The notes beneath the pieces are model-generated. The model was not told where the DNA came from, ran no database searches, and was given only the letters and a program-made list of their open reading frames with translations. A stretch of 64,000 bases of DNA from Brevibacillus choshinensis (GTDB lineage Bacteria > Bacillota > Bacilli > Brevibacillales > Brevibacillaceae): NCBI RefSeq assembly GCF_001420695.1, contig NZ_LJJB01000007.1:395890-459889 (forward strand). The letters run 5' to 3'. The first letter of the stretch is position 1; each line of letters opens with the position of its first letter. A program made the position numbers and the translations under genes. Of this stretch, positions 27,615 through 35,689 are shown piece by piece.

Positions 27615-28502
27615 ATGAGACAAGATTTTATTTCTACCAGTCAGAGAGGGTTAAATACGGAGTCATTGCCGTATCAGCTGTACCAGAAAGCAAAACGGTT
27701 TGGCATGTGGAATCCCCAAGATATCGATTTCTCACAAGATCGTGAAGACTATGCCAATATGACTGAGGAACAGAAGAATGAGACCTTGGGGCGGATCGCT
27801 GGCTTCTTGGGAGGAGAAGAGGCGGTTACCTTAGATCTTTTGCCATTGATCATGGTCATTGCAAAGGAAGGTCGTCTCGAGGAAGAGATGTTTTTGACCA
27901 CATTCTTGTTTGAAGAGGCAAAGCATACCGAGTTTTTCCGTCTGGTCGTGGATACAATCGGTGAAAAAAGAGACTTGAACCAATTTCACGGGGATGTCTA
28001 CAAAAAGATCTTCCATGACATTCTGCCCACTGCTCTGAATCGCCTGTTGACGGACCAGTCACCAGAAGCGGTAGCGGAAGCCTCCACTGTCTACAACATG
28101 TTCGTAGAGGGGGTTCTGGCCGAGACAGGTTATTATGCCTTCTATGAAGGATTGAGCAAAGCGGGTGTGATGCCGGGACTGATGAAAGGAATCGGCTACC
28201 TCAAGACGGATGAGTCGCGTCATATCAGCTACGGCACGTTCCTCTTGCAGCGGCTCATTTGTGAACACCCTCACGTATACGATGTGATCGTCAATAAGAT
28301 GACAGAGTTAGCCCCGTTAGCGAGTCAGCTCTATCAAGGCATCGATCCGACAAGGAAGTCAAGTGCATACGGTGTCCGTGTCGATGATCTGCAGCAATTT
28401 TCCAAAAAGCAATTGGCGGTGCGCATGGAAGTGCTGGCACGGGCAAAAGGGCAAACGATAGAAGAGCTGTATAAGCAAACGAAGACAGCGGTGGATGTAT
28501 AG
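27615..28502 (+). CDS. R2-like ligand-binding Mn/Fe oxidase (R2lox)
   Basis: A 295-residue ferritin-like protein of the R2lox family, related to the ribonucleotide reductase R2 subunit. Metal-ligand candidates are E68, E101, H104, E164, E199 and H202, and the Val/Tyr pair that forms an ether cross-link in the Geobacillus protein is V71 and Y159. All lie at the expected relative positions. R2lox binds a long-chain fatty acid and activates oxygen at a Mn/Fe centre; its physiological substrate is unknown. The ATG at 27615 has AGGAGGG upstream. It ends the ALDH-ADH-hydrolase-monooxygenase operon. Confidence 0.92.
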   Translation: MRQDFISTSQRGLNTESLPYQLYQKAKRFGMWNPQDIDFSQDREDYANMTEEQKNETLGRIAGFLGGEEAVTLDLLPLIMVIAKEGRLEEEMFLTTFLFEEAKHTEFFRLVVDTIGEKRDLNQFHGDVYKKIFHDILPTALNRLLTDQSPEAVAEASTVYNMFVEGVLAETGYYAFYEGLSKAGVMPGLMKGIGYLKTDESRHISYGTFLLQRLICEHPHVYDVIVNKMTELAPLASQLYQGIDPTRKSSAYGVRVDDLQQFSKKQLAVRMEVLARAKGQTIEELYKQTKTAVDV

Positions 28503-28518
28503 GGAGAGCCGCATTTTT

Positions 28519-28542
28519 GGAGCCTGAACCAGGGCTCCTTTT
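28519..28542 (+). terminator. Weak stem-loop after R2lox
   Basis: GGAGCC pairs with GGCTCC over an eight-base loop, followed by only four T. It may be a partial terminator before the sigma-54 activator gene. Confidence 0.45.
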
Positions 28543-28613
28543 CCCGTTTGAACGTGACACATTCCAATCCAACTCTGACCCATAGCGAGATGTTGAAGGA
28601 GGGAGCATGTACG

Positions 28614-30365
28614 ATGCATTTCCGAGACTGGCTGGAGGTTATCCCATTTCCTGTGGTGTTGACACGGGGAGATCTTACGATGGAGAGCGGGAACGAACGG
28701 TTTCACAAGCTCGCCGTCACGAAAGAACTGGAGACGGAGCATAGTACGCTGCAAGGGATGAATCTGATGGCGTTCTTTGATTCGTGGGAGGAGTGGGATG
28801 CGAATCTGGTGCTCGCCCGACATCGCAGTCAGCCGTTTTTGCTTGCGCGCCAGCAGCCTCAGGAAGAGCATGCGAGTACCATGTGGATCATCATGGACGG
28901 CAGCTATCCGAGTGCGCTCAAACAACAGGCACTGGAGCTGGAGCGTGAATTGGACGCGGTCATGGAGAGCTCAGAGGATGTGATCTACATCACCAATCCG
29001 GATGGAATGACGCTGCGGACGAACAGGGCCATCAAGCGCTTTTCAGGATTTCCCAAGGAAGCGTTCATTGGGAAAAATGTACGTGATCTTATGGCGATCG
29101 GACTGTTGAAGGAAATGCTCACATTTCGAGTGGTTGAGCAAGGAAAGCCGGTCCGTACAGCCCCACGGGTGAGTGATTCCAACCAAAACACACTGAAAAC
29201 AGCGATTCCGATTTTTGATGAAAAGGGCAAGATTGAAAAAGTAATCACCTACGTTCGAGATCTCTCCAAACAAAACAGGCTCCATCAAGAGCTGATTCGT
29301 GCATTGGAGGAGAACAACGAGTACAAAAAAGTGCTAGAGAAGCTGCAGACGAAAGGTCTCCCAGACCCTGGCGTTATCGTAGAAAGCAAGCAAATGGTAG
29401 AAATCTACGATATGGCGAATCGCATTTCCAATGTCGATGCCACCGTCTTGATTCTCGGGGAAACAGGGGTTGGAAAGGACGTTCTGGCGCGTCATATCTA
29501 TCAAGCGAGTCAACGAAGGGATCGCGGGGAGTTCGTCAAAATCAATTGTGGCGCTATTCCTCATGACTTGCTGGAGTCTGAGCTGTTTGGTTATGAGCCC
29601 GGATCGTTTACAGGTGCCAGCCGTACGGGGAAACGAGGCATTTTTGAACAAGCGGATAAAGGGGTGCTGTTTCTGGATGAGGTGGGAGAGCTCCCCATGG
29701 CGCTGCAGGTCAAGCTACTGCGGGTCTTGCAGGAAAAGCAGATCCAGCGAATAGGGGCCACGAAGTCAAAAGAAGTAGACGTTCGCCTGATCGCCGCCAC
29801 AAACAGAGACTTGAAACAGATGGTCAAACAAGGAACGTTTCGTGAGGACTTATATTACCGATTAAACGTCATTCCGATTGTGATTCCTGCTTTGCGGGAG
29901 CGAAAACCTGACATTTTGCCACTGGTCCGTTTTTTTCTCCACAAGCTCAATAGTAAATACGAGCTGTCCAAGCAATTTGGCCCCTGCATGCAGGAGTTTT
30001 TCTATCGCCACCATTGGTCCGGGAATGTCAGAGAGCTGTCCAACTTGGTAGAGCGGCTGATCTTGACGGTTCCTTCCAAAGTCATCACGATCAAGGAGCT
30101 GCCGGACGAATATCGGGAGCAGGATCGGACGACCCTGACTTTCTCGCGGCTCATTCCGCTAAAGGAAGCCGCAGAAATCGCGGAAAAAGAGGTGCTTGCG
30201 ATGGCTGTGCAGCATTTCCATAGCACCTACAAGCTGGCAGAAGAGCTGGGAACCTCGCAGGCAACGATCGTCCGCAAGCTGAAGAAGTACAATTTGACGA
30301 CGACCCATTTTATAGATCATCTGGAGATAGAGCAGACTCATGCTGCTCACGCGATACAAAAATGA
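28614..30365 (+). CDS. Sigma-54-dependent transcriptional activator with PAS domain(s)
   Basis: A 583-residue enhancer-binding protein. The N-terminal ~235 residues are sensory: a short region, then a PAS domain (residues ~105-215, DVIYITNPDGMTLRTNRAI). The AAA+ core has Walker A GETGVGKD (~282), the sigma-54 loop as GSFTGA (~330) and Walker B GVLFLDEVGE. The C-terminus is a Fis-type HTH (YKLAEELGTSQATIVRKLKKY). The ATG at 28614 has AAGGAGGG ten bases upstream. Directly downstream are an inverted repeat and a perfect -24/-12 promoter, so it very likely activates the genes from 30573. The signal is unknown. Confidence 0.92.
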   Translation: MHFRDWLEVIPFPVVLTRGDLTMESGNERFHKLAVTKELETEHSTLQGMNLMAFFDSWEEWDANLVLARHRSQPFLLARQQPQEEHASTMWIIMDGSYPSALKQQALELERELDAVMESSEDVIYITNPDGMTLRTNRAIKRFSGFPKEAFIGKNVRDLMAIGLLKEMLTFRVVEQGKPVRTAPRVSDSNQNTLKTAIPIFDEKGKIEKVITYVRDLSKQNRLHQELIRALEENNEYKKVLEKLQTKGLPDPGVIVESKQMVEIYDMANRISNVDATVLILGETGVGKDVLARHIYQASQRRDRGEFVKINCGAIPHDLLESELFGYEPGSFTGASRTGKRGIFEQADKGVLFLDEVGELPMALQVKLLRVLQEKQIQRIGATKSKEVDVRLIAATNRDLKQMVKQGTFREDLYYRLNVIPIVIPALRERKPDILPLVRFFLHKLNSKYELSKQFGPCMQEFFYRHHWSGNVRELSNLVERLILTVPSKVITIKELPDEYREQDRTTLTFSRLIPLKEAAEIAEKEVLAMAVQHFHSTYKLAEELGTSQATIVRKLKKYNLTTTHFIDHLEIEQTHAAHAIQK

Positions 30366-30388
30366 ATTATTGACTCACATTTGAATTG

Positions 30389-30417
30389 CATTTTGACGAT
30401 GAATTAAGTCAAAAATG
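30389..30417. promoter_or_regulatory. Inverted repeat, candidate enhancer for sigma-54 activator
   Basis: CATTTTGAC at 30389 and GTCAAAAATG at 30408 form an inverted repeat around GATGAATTAA, about 60-85 bases upstream of the -24 element. Position and symmetry fit an activator binding site. Confidence 0.5.
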
Positions 30418-30433
30418 AATGATTCGATGGAAG

Positions 30434-30457
30434 CAGGGGTGATGCCCCTGTTTTTTT
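30434..30457 (+). terminator. Terminator after sigma-54 activator gene
   Basis: CAGGGG pairs with CCCCTG around TGATG, followed by seven T. Confidence 0.75.
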
Positions 30458-30473
30458 CCGCTTGTTAGGCGGT

Positions 30474-30490
30474 TGGCACGACGTTTGCAA
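30474..30490 (+). promoter_or_regulatory. Sigma-54 (-24/-12) promoter
   Basis: TGGCAC, five bases, then TTGCAA: a full match to the sigma-54 consensus. It lies about 85 bases upstream of the ribosome site of the metallo-hydrolase gene. Confidence 0.88.
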
Positions 30491-30572
30491 TAGTTAGAAT
30501 ATTGAAAAAGTCATTTTGCTGGCGATCCGTACATGGACTTCGTTCAGCGATAGATCCGATGGAGGGGGGTGA

Positions 30573-31544
30573 ATCGGTACGAGTGTCATTCCAATCAAAC
30601 TAACCACGACTTTTGCGAAAGGAAATGTAAACGCCTTCATTTTACCGCAGTCCCCTGTCACCTTGGTGGATTCCGGGACGCATTTACCCACCTCCATACA
30701 AGAGCTGAGGGAAGGGATGAACGAGGCAGGCTTCTCCTTTCGAGATCTGGAGCAAATCGTTGTAACACACATGCACACAGATCACTACGGCGGCGTCCAG
30801 ACGATCCTGCAGGAAAATCATATCCCTGTCTATGTGCACGCGCAGGCCAAAAAGACGCTTGCGAGCGGTGAGAAAGAGTTTTTGCAGACAGAAGAATTTA
30901 TGCATTCATTTATCAAAGACTGTGGGGCAGCGCATATTCTCACACGGAATCGAAAGTACCGTGAGGAAGCCTGGGGAGAAGTTCGTTATCTGGAGGATGG
31001 AGACACGCTGGCCGCTGGGGGGAGAGACTGGAAGATTATTTATACCCCGGGACACAGTCAATCTGATATCTGCTTGTGGGATCAAACTTCTGGTGATGTG
31101 ATCGTGGGTGATTTTCTGTTGCAAGAAATATCAGCTAATGCCTTTATTGTCCCGCCTGATTCTGCAAAACTAGAGCGGCCCAAGCCGTTGCTGCAGATGA
31201 GGGAGTCGTTTCAGCGGGTGTACGACTTACCATTTGGCACGATTTATCCAGGGCATGGTGCTCCGTTCACTGACCATCGCCAGCTCATTGACCAACGGCG
31301 ACGGGAACAGGCAGAACGATGCGACAAAATCACAACATTGCTGGCGGATCGGCCACGCAACGTCATGCAAATTTGCAAGGAGATGTTTCCTTGGCTACAG
31401 GATAACGCCTTGTTCCTCGGCTTGTCAGAGGTGCAGGGTCATCTGGATTTGTTGCAGGAGCAGTCGCGTGTCTTACGAGAGCAGTGCGACGGCGTGATGT
31501 GGTATTACGCAGTACAAACGAACGAGGAGGTCGGTAGAAGATGA
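30573..31544 (+). CDS. Metallo-beta-lactamase-fold hydrolase with non-canonical start
   Basis: An MBL-fold enzyme with HMHTDHYGG (HxHxDH), the GHSQSD His, VGDF Asp and PGHGAP His, all ligands of a two-metal site. The N-terminal beta strands (SVIPIKLTTTF, NAFILPQSPVTLVDSGT) are clearly coding and lie upstream of the first usual start (TTG at 30663). In that upstream stretch there is no ATG, GTG or TTG, only ATC at 30573, seven bases after GGAGG, and ATT at 30588. I therefore place the start at ATC, giving about 323 residues. It is the first gene behind the sigma-54 promoter. A thioesterase or lactonase role is possible. Confidence 0.8.
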   Translation: MGTSVIPIKLTTTFAKGNVNAFILPQSPVTLVDSGTHLPTSIQELREGMNEAGFSFRDLEQIVVTHMHTDHYGGVQTILQENHIPVYVHAQAKKTLASGEKEFLQTEEFMHSFIKDCGAAHILTRNRKYREEAWGEVRYLEDGDTLAAGGRDWKIIYTPGHSQSDICLWDQTSGDVIVGDFLLQEISANAFIVPPDSAKLERPKPLLQMRESFQRVYDLPFGTIYPGHGAPFTDHRQLIDQRRREQAERCDKITTLLADRPRNVMQICKEMFPWLQDNALFLGLSEVQGHLDLLQEQSRVLREQCDGVMWYYAVQTNEEVGRR

Positions 31545-32299
31545 GTCGTTTGCAAGGGAGAGTCGCCATCGTTACGGGAGCAGGACGAGGGATTGGGGCA
31601 GCGACGGCCAAGCGTCTGGCACAGGATGGAGCCAAGGTAGGCGTGCTGGACCTGAAGGAAGAAGCGTGTCTGGAGGTCGTGGAACAAATTCAAGCAGCAG
31701 GTGGAGAGGCGATCGCGATCGGCTGCAACGTGGCGAATGCCGAAGAGGTAGACCAAGCGGTAGAAGCAGTCGTCGGTCGCTTTGGTCGTCTCGACATTCT
31801 GGTCAATAACGCAGGTGTACTGCGCGACAACCTGTTGTTTAAGATGTCGGAGGACGACTGGGACACAGTGATGAACGTCCATCTGAAAGGCAGCTTTCTG
31901 GCGAGTAAGGCAGCGCAAAAGCACATGGTGAAGCAAGGCTATGGAAAAATCGTCAATACGAGCAGTACGTCCGCATTGGGGAATCGCGGGCAGGCCAATT
32001 ACTCTGCGGCCAAAGCAGGACTGCAGGGCTTTACCAAGACTCTCGCCATTGAGCTCGGACCGTTCAACATCAATGTGAATGCAGTCGCTCCCGGTTTCAT
32101 AGCGACAGACATGACCAAGGCGACAGCGGAGAGAATCGGAATCGATTTTGAGGAGAACAAGAAGCTTGCCTCTGAGCGTATTCCGTTGCGACGAGTCGGT
32201 CAGCCCGAGGATGTGGCCAACGTAGTCGCATTCCTCGCCAGCGACGAAGCGGGCTACGTATCGGGGCAGATCATCTACGTGAACGGTGGAAATCGCTAA
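31541..32299 (+). CDS. SDR-family 3-oxoacyl reductase / 3-hydroxyacyl-CoA dehydrogenase
   Basis: A 252-residue classical short-chain dehydrogenase. It has TGAGRGIG (cofactor), NNAG, the Ser of NTSSTSALG and the YSAAK catalytic pair, as in FabG. It overlaps the upstream gene by four bases and is followed by an acyl-CoA dehydrogenase and MaoC genes. The context makes it the likely dehydrogenase of 3-hydroxyacyl-CoA, and FabG-like SDRs usually take the (R) isomer. Confidence 0.9.
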   Translation: MSRLQGRVAIVTGAGRGIGAATAKRLAQDGAKVGVLDLKEEACLEVVEQIQAAGGEAIAIGCNVANAEEVDQAVEAVVGRFGRLDILVNNAGVLRDNLLFKMSEDDWDTVMNVHLKGSFLASKAAQKHMVKQGYGKIVNTSSTSALGNRGQANYSAAKAGLQGFTKTLAIELGPFNINVNAVAPGFIATDMTKATAERIGIDFEENKKLASERIPLRRVGQPEDVANVVAFLASDEAGYVSGQIIYVNGGNR

Positions 32300-32336
32300 G
32301 CTTCCAAACAAACTTTCCATATAGGGGGATTAAAAA

Positions 32337-33506
32337 ATGGATTTTACATTGACCGATGAGCAAAAAATGGTGCAAAAGACTGTCCGTGACTTCGTTCAAC
32401 GCGAGCTGGTACCACTGGAGCAGCAGGTGCTTCGCAATGAGCGTGAAGGTCGGGATGGAATCACCAAGGAAGAGGTTCGGCAAATTCGTCAAAAGGCAAA
32501 AGAAGCAGGCTTCTGGGGGATTAATACACCAGAAGAATTCGGTGGAGCCGACCTGGGGCCTGTCATGACCGCGCTGATCACGATGGAGCTAGGGCGTACC
32601 TTTGTCCCATTCAGCTTTGGCGGCTCGGCTGACAACATTTTGTACTATTGCAACGAAGAGCAAAAGAAACGCTATTTGATTCCCACAATCGAGGGAGAGC
32701 GTCGTTCCTGCTTTGCCCTGACCGAGCCTGGAGCAGGCTCCGATGCGGCGAACATCAAGATGTCTGCTGTAAAAGATGGCAACGAGTGGGTATTGAACGG
32801 AGAGAAAGTATTCATCACCAACGGGAACGAAGCTGACTTCGCCATGGTGTTCGCTGTCACGGACAAGGAAAAAGGAGCACGCGGCGGAGTGACCTGCTTC
32901 CTCGTCGACCGTGACATGGGCTGGAGATCAGAGCCGATCCATACGATGGGCGAGTGGGGCCCGGCATCCTTGGTCTTTGATAACGTCCGGGTGCCAGAAG
33001 AAAACATCTTGGGCGAGATTGGCAAAGGCTTTGAGCTGGGGATGAAGTGGATCGGCCAAGGCCGTTGGGTGATTCCGGCCCGTGCGGTGGGAGCGGCTGA
33101 GAGATTGCTGCAAATGGGGATTGATTACGCAAATACACGCCATACATTCGGGAAACCGATCGCAGAGCGACAAGCGATTCAATGGATGATTGCCGACTCA
33201 GCTGTAGAGATCGAAGCGACTCGCTGGATCGTCTTGCGTGCAGCGTGGATGGCGGAGAATGGTTTGGATGCCCGCCATCAGTCTTCCATTGCCAAGCTGT
33301 ACGGATCCAACATGGCAGACCGGGTCGTTGACCGTGTCCTGCAAATTCATGGTGGGATGGGTTACACCAAAGAGCTTCCGATCGAGCGCTGGTACCGTGA
33401 AATTCGCTTGTGGCGCATTTTTGAAGGCACGGACGAAATTCAGCGATATATCATTTCCCGCAATTTGCTAAAAGGCAATGTAAAAGTAGGCGAATTGCTG
33501 TCATAA
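32337..33506 (+). CDS. Acyl-CoA dehydrogenase
   Basis: A 389-residue FAD enzyme that makes 2-enoyl-CoA. It has ALTEPGAGSDAANIKMSA and FITNGNEADF (flavin and substrate region), RHTFGKPIAERQAIQ and a C-terminal FEGTDEIQR where the Glu is the usual base position. Electrons would go to the ETF encoded at 37064-38818. It lies in the sigma-54-driven operon between the SDR and the split hydratase. Confidence 0.93.
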   Translation: MDFTLTDEQKMVQKTVRDFVQRELVPLEQQVLRNEREGRDGITKEEVRQIRQKAKEAGFWGINTPEEFGGADLGPVMTALITMELGRTFVPFSFGGSADNILYYCNEEQKKRYLIPTIEGERRSCFALTEPGAGSDAANIKMSAVKDGNEWVLNGEKVFITNGNEADFAMVFAVTDKEKGARGGVTCFLVDRDMGWRSEPIHTMGEWGPASLVFDNVRVPEENILGEIGKGFELGMKWIGQGRWVIPARAVGAAERLLQMGIDYANTRHTFGKPIAERQAIQWMIADSAVEIEATRWIVLRAAWMAENGLDARHQSSIAKLYGSNMADRVVDRVLQIHGGMGYTKELPIERWYREIRLWRIFEGTDEIQRYIISRNLLKGNVKVGELLS

Positions 33507-33545
33507 GGTCGCAACAAATAACCAATTAAAAAGGAGGGATGTGGC

Positions 33546-33974
33546 ATGCTGATTGATCCCGCAGTAGTAGGGAGCACGAGCGAGGCGACGACCATTGAGG
33601 TAGAAAAAGGGGCAATCCGCGCATTCGCGCATGCCATCGGTGACGACAATCCGTTGTGTACCGATGAAGCGTTTGCCCGTCAACAAGGTTATGCCAGCCT
33701 CGTGGCCCCACCTACTTTTCCTACAACGTTTCGCGTCCCCATTCCAAACGTGCGCTTTGAATTAAGTCGCGTGCTGCATGGGGGACAAGAGTACAGCTAC
33801 GAGCGGCCGATTGTGGCTGGCGACGTACTGCGCTGCGTCAGTCGCGTGGCGGACGTATACGAGAGAGAAGGGAAGCAAGGCGGCAAGATGACGTTTCTCG
33901 TGACAGAAGTGAGAGGCGAGGATTTGGACGGCAGGCTGGTGTACACGAGCAAGAGCACGACCATTCTACGTTGA
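33546..33974 (+). CDS. MaoC-like hot-dog protein, N-terminal (non-catalytic) half
   Basis: A 142-residue hot-dog protein of the MaoC_dehydrat_N type. The usual active-site motif GDxNPxHxD reads GDDNPLCTD here, with Cys replacing the His. It probably pairs with the next protein as a heterodimer, as HadA with HadB or HsdA with HsdB in actinobacteria, where one subunit gives shape and the other catalysis. AAGGAGGG lies upstream. 15 bases separate it from its partner. Confidence 0.82.
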   Translation: MLIDPAVVGSTSEATTIEVEKGAIRAFAHAIGDDNPLCTDEAFARQQGYASLVAPPTFPTTFRVPIPNVRFELSRVLHGGQEYSYERPIVAGDVLRCVSRVADVYEREGKQGGKMTFLVTEVRGEDLDGRLVYTSKSTTILR

Positions 33975-33989
33975 GAGGAGGGGATCGCG

Positions 33990-34406
33990 ATGCAAACCGT
34001 ACAGATTGATTGGGCGCATGTCGAGGTCGGGCATGAGCTGGAACCACTGGTCAAGCCAGCGATTAGCAAAGTCCAGCTGCTCAAGTACGCAGGTGCTTCA
34101 GGCGATTTCAACCTGATTCACACCGATGTGGAGACGGCACGCGAGGTAGGTTTGCCAGGCACGATTGCACACGGCATGTTGAGCATGGGCTTTTTGGGAC
34201 AGTACGCTGGACAGTTAGCGGGGACTTCGGCATTTGTCAGTGAACTGAAGGTGCGCTTTGCGGGAATGGTCTTTCCAGGTGATGTGCTAACCTGCCGGGC
34301 AAAGGTGGTGAAAAAAGAAGCCGGTAAGATCGAATTGCAGCTCGGTGTAGAGCGTGAGTCGGGCAAAGCTCTCACCAGTGGAGAAGCTACCTTGACCCTG
34401 CTTTAG
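33990..34406 (+). CDS. MaoC-like enoyl-CoA hydratase, catalytic half
   Basis: A 138-residue MaoC hot-dog protein with the intact hydratase motif ASGDFNLIHTD and a following GTIAHGMLSMG. It adds water to 2-enoyl-CoA, probably giving (R)-3-hydroxyacyl-CoA. With the preceding non-catalytic homologue it would form one active site per dimer. It is followed by an MFS gene. Confidence 0.86.
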   Translation: MQTVQIDWAHVEVGHELEPLVKPAISKVQLLKYAGASGDFNLIHTDVETAREVGLPGTIAHGMLSMGFLGQYAGQLAGTSAFVSELKVRFAGMVFPGDVLTCRAKVVKKEAGKIELQLGVERESGKALTSGEATLTLL

Positions 34407-34467
34407 AAAAAGAGGTGCGACCAGATCGCATCCCCAAAAACGCGCAGCGAGGATAGGAGTGGACGTG

Positions 34468-35661
34468 ATGCCGACGACTGTGTTGTTTCTGATGTCCACG
34501 ATGTTCATCGCCAATATTGGGTTTGGGATTATTCTTCCGACACTTCCGTTTTTGTCGCGTCAAGTAGGAGCCAGCACGTTTGAACTGGGTCTCGCTCTAT
34601 CCGCGTTTGCTATTGCCCAATTGCTGTTCAGTTCCTTTTGGGGAGGGATGTCTGATCGGGTGGGAAAACGCCCGATCCTCATCCTCGGAATTGTCGGCTA
34701 TGGGGTGACTTCGGCACTCGTAGGGCTGTCGCCCAATGTTGTGGTACTGCTCCTGCTGCGGTTTTTATCAGGTGCACTCTGCTCTGCCGTCATGCCCGCG
34801 TCCCTGAGCCTGGCGGCAAATGCAACCACACCGGAAATGCGACCTCGAGTCATGGCGTATATGGGATCTGTAAACGGGATCGGCTTCATCGTCGGTCCAC
34901 CACTAGGAGCTGTCTTGAGTGTGTTTGGTTTACAGGTGCCATTCGTTTCAGTCGGAATTTTGTCGATCGTAAATGGCATTGTGGCATTATGGCTACTCCC
35001 GAAAGAGTCTCCCAGACCCGTCGGGGATGAACAGACCAAGCTTTCTTTCAGGGGATTCTTGCAAATCAAGCATAACCTGAGAGCATTTTTCGACCGAAGC
35101 CTTACACCTTTTTTGGGAGGAACCTTTGCTTTCACGTTGGCGGATGCGACTGTCACGTCCACACTGGCCTTTTTCCTGACAGATACTCTTCATTCTACGC
35201 AGGCGATGGCAGGCTGGGCGTTTATGGTCAACGGTGGTGTAGGAGCCTTGATCCAGGTGGCAATGTTTTCTGCCATGTATCAAAGATGGGGAGAAAAAGC
35301 GACGATTGTTACAGGCTTTTCGTTTGGCGCACTTGGGTATTTGACGCTAGGCTTGTCCACCAGCGTGGTTTGGGTGTTTGTGGCGATCACGTTGCTTGCG
35401 TTTTGTCGAGGCTTTGCTTTCCCGGCAATGACCTCTGCGATCTCTCTTCGGACAACAGTTCATTCGCAAGGAAGCAGCTTTGGATCTCAGATGACCTTCA
35501 ATAGTTTGGGAAGAACGATTGGTCCGTTGATAGCTGGCTGGTTGTTTGCCTATCAGGAACGATTTCCATATTTCTTTGCCTGCGGCCTGCTTGTAGCGAC
35601 TGTGCTTTTCATCCGGGTAGGGTTGAAAGGAAAGCTGTCTGCCCGGGCAGAGCAGGCGTAA
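34468..35661 (+). CDS. MFS transporter, drug/metabolite type
   Basis: A 397-residue carrier with about 12 helices and an A-motif GGMSDRVGKRP. It resembles DHA1-type efflux proteins and differs from the paralogues at 19400 and 35690. The ATG at 34468 has TAGGAG eight bases upstream. It could export a toxic intermediate or import a substrate; the sequence does not say which. Confidence 0.82.
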   Translation: MPTTVLFLMSTMFIANIGFGIILPTLPFLSRQVGASTFELGLALSAFAIAQLLFSSFWGGMSDRVGKRPILILGIVGYGVTSALVGLSPNVVVLLLLRFLSGALCSAVMPASLSLAANATTPEMRPRVMAYMGSVNGIGFIVGPPLGAVLSVFGLQVPFVSVGILSIVNGIVALWLLPKESPRPVGDEQTKLSFRGFLQIKHNLRAFFDRSLTPFLGGTFAFTLADATVTSTLAFFLTDTLHSTQAMAGWAFMVNGGVGALIQVAMFSAMYQRWGEKATIVTGFSFGALGYLTLGLSTSVVWVFVAITLLAFCRGFAFPAMTSAISLRTTVHSQGSSFGSQMTFNSLGRTIGPLIAGWLFAYQERFPYFFACGLLVATVLFIRVGLKGKLSARAEQA

Positions 35662-35689
35662 GCAAAGGTAATTTGAAGGAGGAGAGACC

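Noticed and set aside
30569-30871. GTG-started 100-residue frame at the start of the metallo-hydrolase gene
   Set aside because: It is well placed for the ribosome site but its product lacks family features, while the overlapping frame encodes the MBL fold.
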